Source: a bacterium | GTDB lineage: Bacteria; Verrucomicrobiota; Kiritimatiellia; CAIKKV01; CAITUY01 | NCBI GenBank assembly: GCA_037128595.1 | Contig: JBAXWB010000006.1 | Coordinates: 62,001-126,000 of the forward strand | Length of the DNA: 64,000 bases | Direction: 5' to 3' | Shown here: positions 8,868 through 18,800 of the stretch, one piece after another | How positions within the stretch are numbered: the first letter of the stretch is position 1 | Layout: every line of letters starts with the position of its first letter | Notes under the pieces: generated by a model | What the model saw: the letters and a program-made list of their open reading frames with translations, nothing else | What the model was told of the DNA's origin: nothing | Database searches by the model: none | Made by a program: the position numbers and the translations under genes

Positions 8868-9629
8868 TTACCTGCCCGCCGGATCCTGCTGATAGTCAAG
8901 CATCAACTCCGCGTATAACTTGGGATGGCTGGATCGAAGTTTGACTGGCGTCTCAAAGAACGCCTCAGTGGCGACGGCAAAGAACTCGGCCGGATTCGTC
9001 GCCCCGTACTGATCAAGAAATGAAGGCTTCCCTTCCTCGGCCGCCTGTACCAACTCGGCATAATCTGCCCCCAATATCCGGGCCCAGGCGCCATACATGC
9101 CCCGTTGAGGCAGTACGGGTGCCCCATTGGCCGTTCCGTCCTCCTCGTCAAGCTGGTGGGCAAACTCATGAAACACCACATTATGCCCATCGTGAAGATC
9201 AAAGGCATTGTGCTTCACAGAATCCCACGCCAGCACAACGTTCCCGTGACGCCAGCTTTCGCCCACCAGGTTTTCATCGGTCTCAAGTAGCTGACCGGCC
9301 GGTCCAGCCTGATATCGTGAAACCACGAAGGTGTGGGGATATACAAGAACGGTAATCAGTAAGGGGTAATAGTCTGTGGCGCGATGAAGTAACAGGACGC
9401 AGGCGTACGTGGCAATGGTTACCCGAATCTCATCAGAAATAGTCAGATCGGCGCATCCCTCAAACCGCTTTTCAGCCAGGAATACTTGAATGTGGCCCTG
9501 AAGCTCCCGCTGATCCTCCGGCGACAGGCGGCTATAAAACGGGACGTTACGCTGAATGATACTGGTCCATTCGGCCTGAAACGGTTGCGCTATCAGCCGT
9601 TGTCGCCGCCTATGCGTTAGCCCGAACAC
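8868..9629 (-). CDS. MtfA-like zinc metallopeptidase
   Basis: A 253-residue protein of the M90/MtfA family. The zinc motif HEFAHQLD occurs in VVFHEFAHQLDEEDGTANG. Other family segments are present: LIAQPFQAEWTSII, EKRFEGCADLTI and the third-ligand region NPAEFFAVATEAFFETP. In Escherichia coli MtfA interacts with the Mlc regulator and has peptidase activity; here only the fold and active site are supported. The start is a GTG at 9629 directly after the TAG of the macrodomain gene, so translation is coupled. Confidence 0.9.
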   Translation of the reverse strand: MFGLTHRRRQRLIAQPFQAEWTSIIQRNVPFYSRLSPEDQRELQGHIQVFLAEKRFEGCADLTISDEIRVTIATYACVLLLHRATDYYPLLITVLVYPHTFVVSRYQAGPAGQLLETDENLVGESWRHGNVVLAWDSVKHNAFDLHDGHNVVFHEFAHQLDEEDGTANGAPVLPQRGMYGAWARILGADYAELVQAAEEGKPSFLDQYGATNPAEFFAVATEAFFETPVKLRSSHPKLYAELMLDYQQDPAGR

Positions 9630-10130
9630 CTACTGCCCCCCAAGCAATTCACGGTACAACGCCAGATCAGACTCCAAGAAGCAACAGAACGTAACCGCAA
9701 TCTCATTGTCGGCCTGCTGGTGATCAAGGACCGCCGATACAGCCACCTTGGCCGCTTGATCTGGCGGGTAACCATAAACACCAGTACTGATGCAAGGGAA
9801 TGCGATAGATTTCAGCTTGTACTGCTGGGCCAATTCCAGGGACCGCAGGTAGCAGTTACGGAGCAATTCAGCCTCCCCATGACGCCCATCCCTCCAAACT
9901 GGTCCCACCGTGTGAATGACATACCGGGCCGGTAACCTATGGCCAGCCGTAATGCGGGCCTCACCGGTCGGGCAACAGCCCAACCCCCGACATTCTGCCA
10001 GCAGCCCAGGCCCAGCCGCCCTATGGATGGCACCATCCACCCCACCCCCACCCAGCAGGGTCTCATTAGCAGCATTGACGATCGCCTCTACCTTGAGGGT
10101 GGTGATATCAGCCTGGACTACAGTGATCAT
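9630..10130 (-). CDS. Macrodomain ADP-ribose-processing protein
   Basis: A 166-residue single macrodomain of the YmdB/O-acetyl-ADP-ribose deacetylase type. Key segments are QADITTL and [19 protein letters not shown], which carry the ADP-ribose-binding Asn and glycine loop. [32 protein letters not shown] and the C-terminal strand are also present. It would hydrolyse ADP-ribose esters or remove ADP-ribose from proteins or nucleic acids in the cytoplasm. It is followed without a gap by the MtfA-like gene. Confidence 0.93.
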   Translation of the reverse strand: MITVVQADITTLKVEAIVNAANETLLGGGGVDGAIHRAAGPGLLAECRGLGCCPTGEARITAGHRLPARYVIHTVGPVWRDGRHGEAELLRNCYLRSLELAQQYKLKSIAFPCISTGVYGYPPDQAAKVAVSAVLDHQQADNEIAVTFCCFLESDLALYRELLGGQ

Positions 10131-10499
10131 GAGTTGAATATATGATTGGCCGGTTATCGTGTCGAGAGGGTTTGTCTCTTAAGCGACACGGTGCCGCAAC
10201 TGGTGCCCCATGAGCGCACGGTGGGCGTACGGGGTAAGTTCAACAACGATGCGCCGCCATGTCCCTGGCCAGGCAACTAAAAGGATAACAGGCAGTCCCG
10301 GCGGCGCTCCGGTAGCGTAGCCGCTGGCGAGCGCCGTGGCCTTTTCCAGCACGGCTCATAACAGCGGCGGAGCGATAGTATGGAGTCAATAAATGGATAG
10401 AAGGTCACAGCGACCGAAAATTCCACGAAAAAAGCCAGCCGCATATCTCTTGCTAAAGCTTATGAATATTAGGGTTTGTGATTATCCGGACGCCATAAA
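10131..10499. other. Intergenic region with a GC-rich hairpin
   Basis: This 369-bp stretch has no credible gene. It contains an imperfect GC-rich hairpin at 10302-10336, with outer arms CGGCGCTC and GAGCGCCG and inner complementary segments, and several shorter inverted segments. It marks the boundary between the housekeeping-like block and the Rhs locus. Confidence 0.4.
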
Positions 10500-10820
10500 T
10501 CAAGTTGATGGCGGATCGCCCTCAAGCAGATCGTATGCGATACGTTTCTTATCGAAATAGGAGCGGAGACAACAAAGAATTGCATCCTTATCTTCCTTTG
10601 TCATTTCTTCAGTTTCGTGCGGCGGATGCCACTTGCGTATGCTCCAGACACAGATTCTACGCTTGATGTGGCCTGTCAGCAGTTCCACATAAACAGTTGC
10701 TTGCCAGTCACCACGAATATAATCGAACGTGTCACGACCGCTGACTCGAATTTGTCCATTGCTATCGGCTTCGGCCTTATTCGCAAGGCGCTTCCACAAT
10801 ATTTTCAGTTGTTGCAACAT
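10500..10820 (-). CDS. Putative immunity protein for the orphan Rhs toxin
   Basis: A 106-residue soluble protein whose ATG (10820) lies seven bases after the stop of the orphan Rhs cassette, with AGGA upstream. It has beta-rich segments (IRVSGRDTFDYIRGDW, ATVYVELLTGHIKRRICVW) and an acidic C-terminus. No family is recognised. Immunity genes typically follow Rhs C-terminal toxins, and that context is the main evidence. The open frame extends 5' into the toxin gene without a start signal. Confidence 0.6.
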   Translation of the reverse strand: MLQQLKILWKRLANKAEADSNGQIRVSGRDTFDYIRGDWQATVYVELLTGHIKRRICVWSIRKWHPPHETEEMTKEDKDAILCCLRSYFDKKRIAYDLLEGDPPST

Positions 10821-10827
10821 GGGTGTC

Positions 10828-12567
10828 CTATTTGAATAGAAGTCCTGCGTTCCGCATGAACAACAATATGGGTTGCTCAACAGTTGACCATACACTGGAG
10901 GCGCTGGGATTATTAAGAAACACTTGAGCTGTGCCCGTGGCATTTGCGGCGAAGATGGCCGAAGCTATGCGCCATGCCTTATCCGAATTGACGCCCATCC
11001 ACACCATAGCGCGACCACCCAACGTTTCCGTTATCAACATTCCAGAACCCTTTCCGGCAAGCGCCGCTTCGTATGCCAGAGGATAACTTCCTGAACAGAA
11101 TGTGCTGGCCGCACCCGCATTAAAAAGATTCGCAGCACCCGCTCCGGAAACGCCAACAGCCGAAAGACCGATTGCACCCCAGTATGCGGCCTTCGCGCCC
11201 TTGCCAGCGCACTCACTATCCATCTGTCCCATGCCGCTAAGTTGTTCGGCTGTCGCACGATCACCCATTGCAGCGGCAAATCCAGCGGCGATCTGTGAAT
11301 TAGCCGATCCGTCCATATTCCATGGATTCATTTGGTGAATAAAACCAAGAACAGGATTCGCCGTCGTGTACGTGTACAGTCCGAACGCATCGGTAAAGTT
11401 GATTGGGTTGGATCCGAATGCCTCATAGAGATTGTGACCACCAGCAATACCGATCCGATCCTTCGAAAGCCATCTCCCGAGCGACGCCGAATAAAACCGA
11501 CTACGGAAAAATAACAGCCCTGTTTCCCACGACACCTCGCGTCCCTGAAATGTAAACCTATTCCCATAAGCCGACGCGGCCAGCACGGTTCCGTTACTGC
11601 TCAGCACCGTCACCTCGCCCCAAGCGGTGTACTTGTATTGTTCGACAACCGCACCGTTGGTGTTGACCAGCGCGTGAACGCTACCGAGGGCGTCTTTGAG
11701 GTAGAAATACGTGTTCGTCGCCGCCCCGTAGGTGGTCATCGATAAAAAATTATCAACCCCAGGGCCATGGGAATAAGATCGCGCCAGCACATTGTTGCTC
11801 CACTCGGCTACCACATGTGGGCCGCTGTAGACAAACGTGTTCGTCACCGCGCCGGCAATGATCCGGGCGCGCCTACCTAACGCATCATAATCATATTTCT
11901 CCACAGTCACGCCGTTACTGCGGGCTTCAATCAATTCATATCGCCCATTCCAGTAAAGGCTCAATTTCTTGCTGGTGTTGTATTGTAGGTTCGTAATGTT
12001 CCCGGCTAAATCATGTTGCACCAACGTACCAGAACCGAAGTTCGTTAGGATATTCCCCGCCGCATAACTGTAGAGGTTCGTCACATTATTGGTGATGGCC
12101 CTTGTCCGGTTTCCGGCAAGGTCATACGTCCATGCTGCGGAGTAGGTCAGCCCGGTGCTCGCATATTGTTTCTCGGAAAGAAGCCGATCCAGCGAATCAT
12201 ACGTGTAGGCCGTCCACCCACCGTTTTCGCGACTCATGTTAGTAATCATGCCAGCGGCATTGAATGCATACCCAAAAGAGCGATTCGTTGTACCGCTCGC
12301 GGTCTTCCACATGATATTCGTGGCGCGGTCCAGAATATCGTACCCCATCGATTCCGTGATGGCGGCATTCGTTACCGAGGCCACCAGCCCGTTATTCGTG
12401 TTGTAAGTCCACTGGAAGACCGAGACCCGGTTGGGTGCGGCCTGCGCCGTAAGCATCAATGGCCTTTCTGCCGCATCATAAGTCCAGCCAGACCGAACTA
12501 GGGTGTTGGACACCGCGATGTTCGTTACATTGCCGACCGGATCAAGGATTTCATTCTTTAGGTTCAT
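10828..12567 (-). CDS. Orphan Rhs core with alternative C-terminal toxin
   Basis: A 579-residue fragment of an Rhs protein. Residues 9-340 repeat the YD-repeat region of the adjacent full-length Rhs exactly. The core signature (RWLSKDRIGIAGGHNLYEAF, NPINFTDAFGL) follows at about 80% similarity, then a different C-terminal domain of about 180 residues rich in Gly/Ala (GAKAAYWGAIGLSAVGVSGA). It has no export region or Rhs N-terminus. Orphan cassettes of this kind are known at rhs loci as silent toxin modules that can replace the expressed C-terminus by recombination. Whether this one is translated is uncertain, because its ATG is inside the preceding gene and lacks a clear ribosome-binding site. 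Confidence 0.8.
   Translation of the reverse strand: MNLKNEILDPVGNVTNIAVSNTLVRSGWTYDAAERPLMLTAQAAPNRVSVFQWTYNTNNGLVASVTNAAITESMGYDILDRATNIMWKTASGTTNRSFGYAFNAAGMITNMSRENGGWTAYTYDSLDRLLSEKQYASTGLTYSAAWTYDLAGNRTRAITNNVTNLYSYAAGNILTNFGSGTLVQHDLAGNITNLQYNTSKKLSLYWNGRYELIEARSNGVTVEKYDYDALGRRARIIAGAVTNTFVYSGPHVVAEWSNNVLARSYSHGPGVDNFLSMTTYGAATNTYFYLKDALGSVHALVNTNGAVVEQYKYTAWGEVTVLSSNGTVLAASAYGNRFTFQGREVSWETGLLFFRSRFYSASLGRWLSKDRIGIAGGHNLYEAFGSNPINFTDAFGLYTYTTANPVLGFIHQMNPWNMDGSANSQIAAGFAAAMGDRATAEQLSGMGQMDSECAGKGAKAAYWGAIGLSAVGVSGAGAANLFNAGAASTFCSGSYPLAYEAALAGKGSGMLITETLGGRAMVWMGVNSDKAWRIASAIFAANATGTAQVFLNNPSASSVWSTVEQPILLFMRNAGLLFK
11552..12545 (-). repeat. 994-bp direct repeat, copy in the orphan Rhs cassette
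   Basis: By eye this stretch is identical to 13574-14567 (offset 2022). Both translate to the same YD-repeat sequence, and even the antisense open frames match. Identity ends abruptly at GATCAA on the 5' coding side and decays to about 80% on the toxin side, as expected for recent duplication or gene conversion. Confidence 0.92.
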
Positions 12568-12889
12568 GGCTCATGCGCATACCGCCATCAGCTGGTTGGG
12601 CCTCAATGACCTTCCCTGTAAGCGAGACATTAACGAATGGCAGATGGGTCCAAAGAGCATGAGTATCCCGCCTGAAATAGGTGACATTCCAAAATGGCAA
12701 ATGATATGGCCCTTTTACCGAGAACGTAGGTATTAGAGAAATATGGCAGTATTGCAAAACGTCCGATCCGGGCGACATAAAATTATCAGCAACCTTACGA
12801 GCCATACTTCGCGAAATTACGAGCCCCCCCCCCAGCAACCCAAGCAAAACGACCATAGAAAGCGCCTGTTTTAAACGTTGAGTCATCAT
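12551..12889 (-). CDS. Putative membrane immunity protein for the main Rhs toxin
   Basis: A 112-residue protein whose ATG overlaps the stop codon of the giant Rhs gene (ATGATGA), implying translational coupling. One N-terminal transmembrane segment (ALSMVVLLGLLGGGLVISRS) is followed by a periplasmic-type domain of about 80 residues. No family is recognised. Its position directly after the toxin tip supports an immunity role; a membrane anchor would fit protection against a toxin acting in the envelope. The 3' end overlaps the start of the orphan cassette. Confidence 0.62.
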   Translation of the reverse strand: MMTQRLKQALSMVVLLGLLGGGLVISRSMARKVADNFMSPGSDVLQYCHISLIPTFSVKGPYHLPFWNVTYFRRDTHALWTHLPFVNVSLTGKVIEAQPADGGMRMSHEPKE

Positions 12890-15800
12890 TGTTCGTACCC
12901 CCATCTTGGCAGCATACCCATGCGTTCCCGCATGGGGTTTGAACGATCGACCGCTTTCAATCCTAATTCGTGTACTGCATCCGCAGACAGAGCGAAATGA
13001 TCATACTGAGTATACCTCTCATTTTGAGAATGGGCATATGCTCTTGCTAACTCGTGAGCCAAAATACTCGCCTGCGTCTCCTTCTGTCCCGGTTGTGGCA
13101 ACCAGCCTTTGGCACCCAAATATGTGTCGGCAACAACTCTGTCGAGCTTAATCGTGCCTCCAGAGCCATTGGGTTTAAATGAGCCACCACCTGTGCCAGC
13201 AGATTCAACAAGCATAATGACGTAGTCATTCTTGGATGCCAGAATATCGCTTATCATATCATCGTACTTCTCGTCTTTGGAACAACGTTGCCGGTAAACA
13301 CCTCCGCCCTCTCCCATACCAAGTTGCCCCCGGATAAACTGTTGCAAGATGGATAGCAACGATGATTGTTCTTCCGGTGTACCGAGCAAACGCATTCTTA
13401 ATCCAAACGCATCGGTAAAGTTGATTGGATCCGAGCCGAAGGCCTCATACAAGTTATGCCCGCCAGAAATGCCGATCCTGTCCTTGCTCAGCCATCTCCC
13501 GAGCGCGGCCGAATAATACCGGCTGCGGAAGAACAGTAGCCCTGCCGAATACGACGCCTCACGCCCCTGGAACGTAAACCTATTCCCATAAGCCGACGCG
13601 GCCAGCACGGTTCCGTTACTGCTCAGCACCGTCACCTCGCCCCAAGCGGTGTACTTGTATTGTTCGACAACCGCACCGTTGGTGTTGACCAGCGCGTGAA
13701 CGCTACCGAGGGCGTCTTTGAGGTAGAAATACGTGTTCGTCGCCGCCCCGTAGGTGGTCATCGATAAAAAATTATCAACCCCAGGGCCATGGGAATAAGA
13801 TCGCGCCAGCACATTGTTGCTCCACTCGGCTACCACATGTGGGCCGCTGTAGACAAACGTGTTCGTCACCGCGCCGGCAATGATCCGGGCGCGCCTACCT
13901 AACGCATCATAATCATATTTCTCCACAGTCACGCCGTTACTGCGGGCTTCAATCAATTCATATCGCCCATTCCAGTAAAGGCTCAATTTCTTGCTGGTGT
14001 TGTATTGTAGGTTCGTAATGTTCCCGGCTAAATCATGTTGCACCAACGTACCAGAACCGAAGTTCGTTAGGATATTCCCCGCCGCATAACTGTAGAGGTT
14101 CGTCACATTATTGGTGATGGCCCTTGTCCGGTTTCCGGCAAGGTCATACGTCCATGCTGCGGAGTAGGTCAGCCCGGTGCTCGCATATTGTTTCTCGGAA
14201 AGAAGCCGATCCAGCGAATCATACGTGTAGGCCGTCCACCCACCGTTTTCGCGACTCATGTTAGTAATCATGCCAGCGGCATTGAATGCATACCCAAAAG
14301 AGCGATTCGTTGTACCGCTCGCGGTCTTCCACATGATATTCGTGGCGCGGTCCAGAATATCGTACCCCATCGATTCCGTGATGGCGGCATTCGTTACCGA
14401 GGCCACCAGCCCGTTATTCGTGTTGTAAGTCCACTGGAAGACCGAGACCCGGTTGGGTGCGGCCTGCGCCGTAAGCATCAATGGCCTTTCTGCCGCATCA
14501 TAAGTCCAGCCAGACCGAACTAGGGTGTTGGACACCGCGATGTTCGTTACATTGCCGACCGGATCAAACTGGTAGGCCACCGTGTTTGTACTGGCTCCCG
14601 CAGTCATCTGTTGAGCGGTCAGTCGTCCGGCAGGATCGAAGGTATTTGCCACGGTACTGTCTCCGTTGGCCACAGTCTTTAAGGCGCCGTTTCGATAATA
14701 GGTGTAGCCATTGGTGAAGGAGGGACCGGTGACTTGGGTCAGGAGCCCATCGGTATTATACGAGTTGCTCACCACCGAACCATCGAACCGCATAAGGCTC
14801 CGGATATAATTCCCCAAGCCCCAGTTGATAGACATGACGCGGCCTTCCAGATTCGTCACAGCAATAGGGCGATCTTGAATATCCAACTTATAACTCTCAA
14901 CCGCCCGCCCCATGGGATCGGTGATCTTCATGGTATTAAACTGGTTGTCGTACGCGAAATAGATTGTCACGTTAGTGGGGCTCACGCCATCCAACCAACG
15001 ACTCACCGATGCTGGTTTCCCGGTCGGCAGCCACGTCAGGCGGTTCGTCCGCCCCGCCGTGTCCACATGGTTTGTCAGGTTTCCCAGTGAATCGTATTTG
15101 AACGTCTCAACCAGCCCGTTCGGGTAGACAACGTTTGTTGACCAGCCCAACTCATTTACCCCGATGCGGGTAGCTCGGCTCCCCGAACTCCACGGCGTCA
15201 CGATATTGGTGACAAACCCCATGCGATTATACTCCAAGCAGGCTGAGGGCCCCAGTTGCGGCACGGCAGAGGTCATGAACCCATAGGAATCATAGGCAAA
15301 TCCCTGCCAATGGCCGTTGGCATTGGTGACCGCAGAAATCAGGCCATTCCCAGTATAGGTATATCGGGTGGCAAAATATTGATTACTATCAATATAGGCT
15401 TTTTCTGCATTCACTAACCCATTGGTGTACTCAAAGTCAACCCGAACGCCTTCGGCATCCTTCACTGAAGCCAGCAGGTTATTGTTCCATGTTAACCCTG
15501 TCCAGTTGGTGGTAGTGCTCGCATTGTGCGCAAAGCCGGTGAAAGTTACATTGTGGTTGGTGTCGTAACTCCTCAGGATTTTAGCGTATTCCCCGAGGGA
15601 GTCATCAAACTGCGTGACCTGAGTTACATCCTGATTCCCGTTAATGCCATATCGGACACCCAGGTTCGTTCCGCCGGGGCCAAGCTGGGCCTTAATCATA
15701 TTAATCACTGGGTCATATTTATAGACATACATCTGGGCCGTGCCATTGCGGGTGTAGGTCACCTCAGTGGCATTGGACCCGCGATTGGTGTAGTTCACCG

Positions 15801-18800
15801 AATGCTGGTAGTAATCCGGGGCAAGCGCCATGGAAATGCCACGCGAAATCACATGACCAGCATTTGTGGTATAACCGTAGTCGTAATTAAACATATCCCC
15901 AGCCGCATTGACACGCTGGATCAGGCTGTGCGTCCCGACATCATAGAAGTAACAATTGGTATAACTTGCTCCGCCGGCATTCCTGATGGAATATGCCAGT
16001 TCGTTGTTGGAATTATAGCCGAACTGAACCGAGAGCGACGCGACGGGCGTGTCGATCCGGGTGAGCGACGCGCCGGTATAGCTGAAGGCTAGGAATTGCC
16101 CGTTAAGGTGCTCAACCCGAGATAGCTTATGATTCGGGAATGCCCCGGTATAGGTCAACGTGACACGGTTGGAGAACGCATCCATAATCCCGTTCAAAAC
16201 CCCGTTTGTGTCGAATGCCCACTGCGCTTCACCTGCTTGCGTGATGGCCCAGCCACTTCCCGCCAAACCGAGCCGGAGATTGCTGTCCTTCGGGTTTTTG
16301 TAAGTCCCATTCCCATTGTCCTGGAACCAGAACTCCTGTCCCTGCGGCAGGGAGAGCATCCGCCAGTTGCCCGAAGTCCCTTTGTACATCGTATTACTGC
16401 GCGATTGCAGGAACATTTCATAAGAATGCGCCCAGCAGGGGCCGAGAATGCCGTTGGTGACGGCCGCCCGCGAATTATAATCCCGCCCAAATGAAAGCGA
16501 AAAACCGGGACAAGGGATCACAATATCCGTCTCAGAGAGCGTGACATTCCCGTTTTGGGTATTGATGGGGTCTTTCGTGCATCCTTTTCCGGGATCAGCA
16601 TTGGCCGCCGTGTTTGTATTGGCGGCGGTACTGCCCAGGGAAATATGGAAATACCTGCGCCCCGAATTGAAGCCGGTATCCTCATGATGGCCACCCAGAT
16701 ACCCGCTGGGATCAATGACGCTGAACCCCGGTTCCTCGCTCGTCACGTCCGCATCATAATCCCCGTCATTATCACTGTCTCCCAGTGCCTCGATATAACC
16801 CTCGTAAGTGTTTCCTCTGGGTAGCCTGATCGTCTTGGTGAAGATGAATTCAGATTCATTCACATGGGACATGAAAAGCCGGTATGACCCCAACTGCATC
16901 CCGTATAGCTCCGTATGGCTGCCACTGGAGTCACCAACCATCAGGGTCACGTTACAGGAATTTTCCGGCGTCGCCACATCCGAATTCCCAGGGTCAAGAG
17001 GATCCACATCAATAGAGTCCGGCACCTCATCCCCATCGGTGTCCTCATGTTGCGGGTCGGTGCCCTGATCCGCCTCCTGGCCGTCCGTCCAGCCATCGTT
17101 ATCAGAATCGATATTCGGGTCGTTCGGAGAAAGTGGATTGAGACCATACTTATCTTCCCATCCATCAGACATGCCGTCGCCATCGGAATCCCAATAGCCT
17201 GGATCCGTGCCAATGTGGATTTCATAGTCATCACTCAGGGAATCATGATCAGTGTCAACATTGGATGTTGGATCTGTCCATTGAGCATATTCCTGTGCAT
17301 CGGTCACTCTATCCATGTCATAGTCGCCAGTTCCGTCGCGGGACAGTGAATGAAAGAACCAATTTTCCCAGTCATCAAACATCCCGTCAGTATCCGTATC
17401 GATCATCACAAATTCATCACAGCCAATGTCTGGTGCAATACCCGACAACCGTGGTTTGCCGCTGAGGTCTTCCTCTGACAGGCCATTGGTGGTGCCCGCA
17501 TCCACGCAGGGCGAGTCTTGACTGATTAACCTATAACCGGCAAATAATCGCGGGTTATTTGTTATCACCGCTGTTCCGCCTGCAAAACCACCTTGAACGC
17601 AATCCGATACCACAACCACCGTTCCTGATACTACGCCGATCTGGCTTCCTGAATTACCCCAGAGGATTGTATTCCTCACGATTGTATTGGAAGATTGTGA
17701 AACATGGAGGCCGCCCCCCATTAATGCAGCATTGGAAACAATTGTGCAGTTTTGGAGGACCAGAGACGGCGACGAATCGGACGAATAAACAGCCCCACCG
17801 AAACGACCTGCAGTATTCCCGGCCAGATAGGTATTCTGTACATTCGCGGTAATAGGCCCGCAATAGAAGTAGCCCCCGCCTCCAAGATACAGTCCACCAC
17901 CGTCCATTGGTGAACCATTCCCCGTAATGCGGCACCTTTGTATTATAACTGGCTGTTTATCACCATTCACGGAACTGTTATTGATGACTACGCCGCCACC
18001 GAAACCCCGTGTTGCTACCTTATTGCCATAAATCGCGCAGTCCACCAGCAAGGGGCTTGCATTGGTGCCAGGCGATAAAAATATCCCCCCACCCAGACCA
18101 CCCTCGAGCACGTTGCTATAAATGGAACATCCGACAATTTCGACCCCGCCGCCACACGCAAGCCCCGCCCCACTTCCCATGTCGGGATATCCGGAAGAGG
18201 CGGCCAATCCATCCGCATGGTTGAAAGCAATTATCGTATTACTTACGATCACAGACCCATTCACATCAAGCCCCGCACAGGAGCCATACCAGCCTAGCGC
18301 TTGGTTTGATACAATCTGTCCGCCAATCCACTTCCCCCCAACCTCAGAAGTCTGCCATCCCCCTGAATATTGGCTTCCCCAATAAACCCCAGCACTGTCC
18401 TGGCCATAATTATTGGCAGATACGCAATTACTGAATACAGGGCTTCCCCCAGCAATATAGACGCCACAACCAAAGGGGGTGTAGAGACCAGATTGCGCAA
18501 CGATGTTATTCCATGCAAATAAGCAATCCGTAAACTCTGGAGAACTTCCCAAAACGGCGATTCCAGAACCAGCATACGCATAGTGGTTACTGACGATTCG
18601 GCAATTGATCAACCTCGCTTGACTGCCCGCAAAGAATGCGGCTCCCCCTCCATAGTAGGCATCATTACGTTCAAGAACGCAGTTGGCGATTGTGGGGCTT
18701 GCATTACTACAGGCGATTCCTCCACCTGGACCGGCAAGCGAAAACGCATTTGCGTTGCGAATGGTAAAGCCACGCAATACAGAGGCGCGTGTCTCCATAT

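Noticed and set aside
12166-14523. Plus-strand open frames at 12166-12501 and 14188-14523 with identical sequence
   Set aside because: They are antisense shadows of the duplicated Rhs segment and only confirm its identity.
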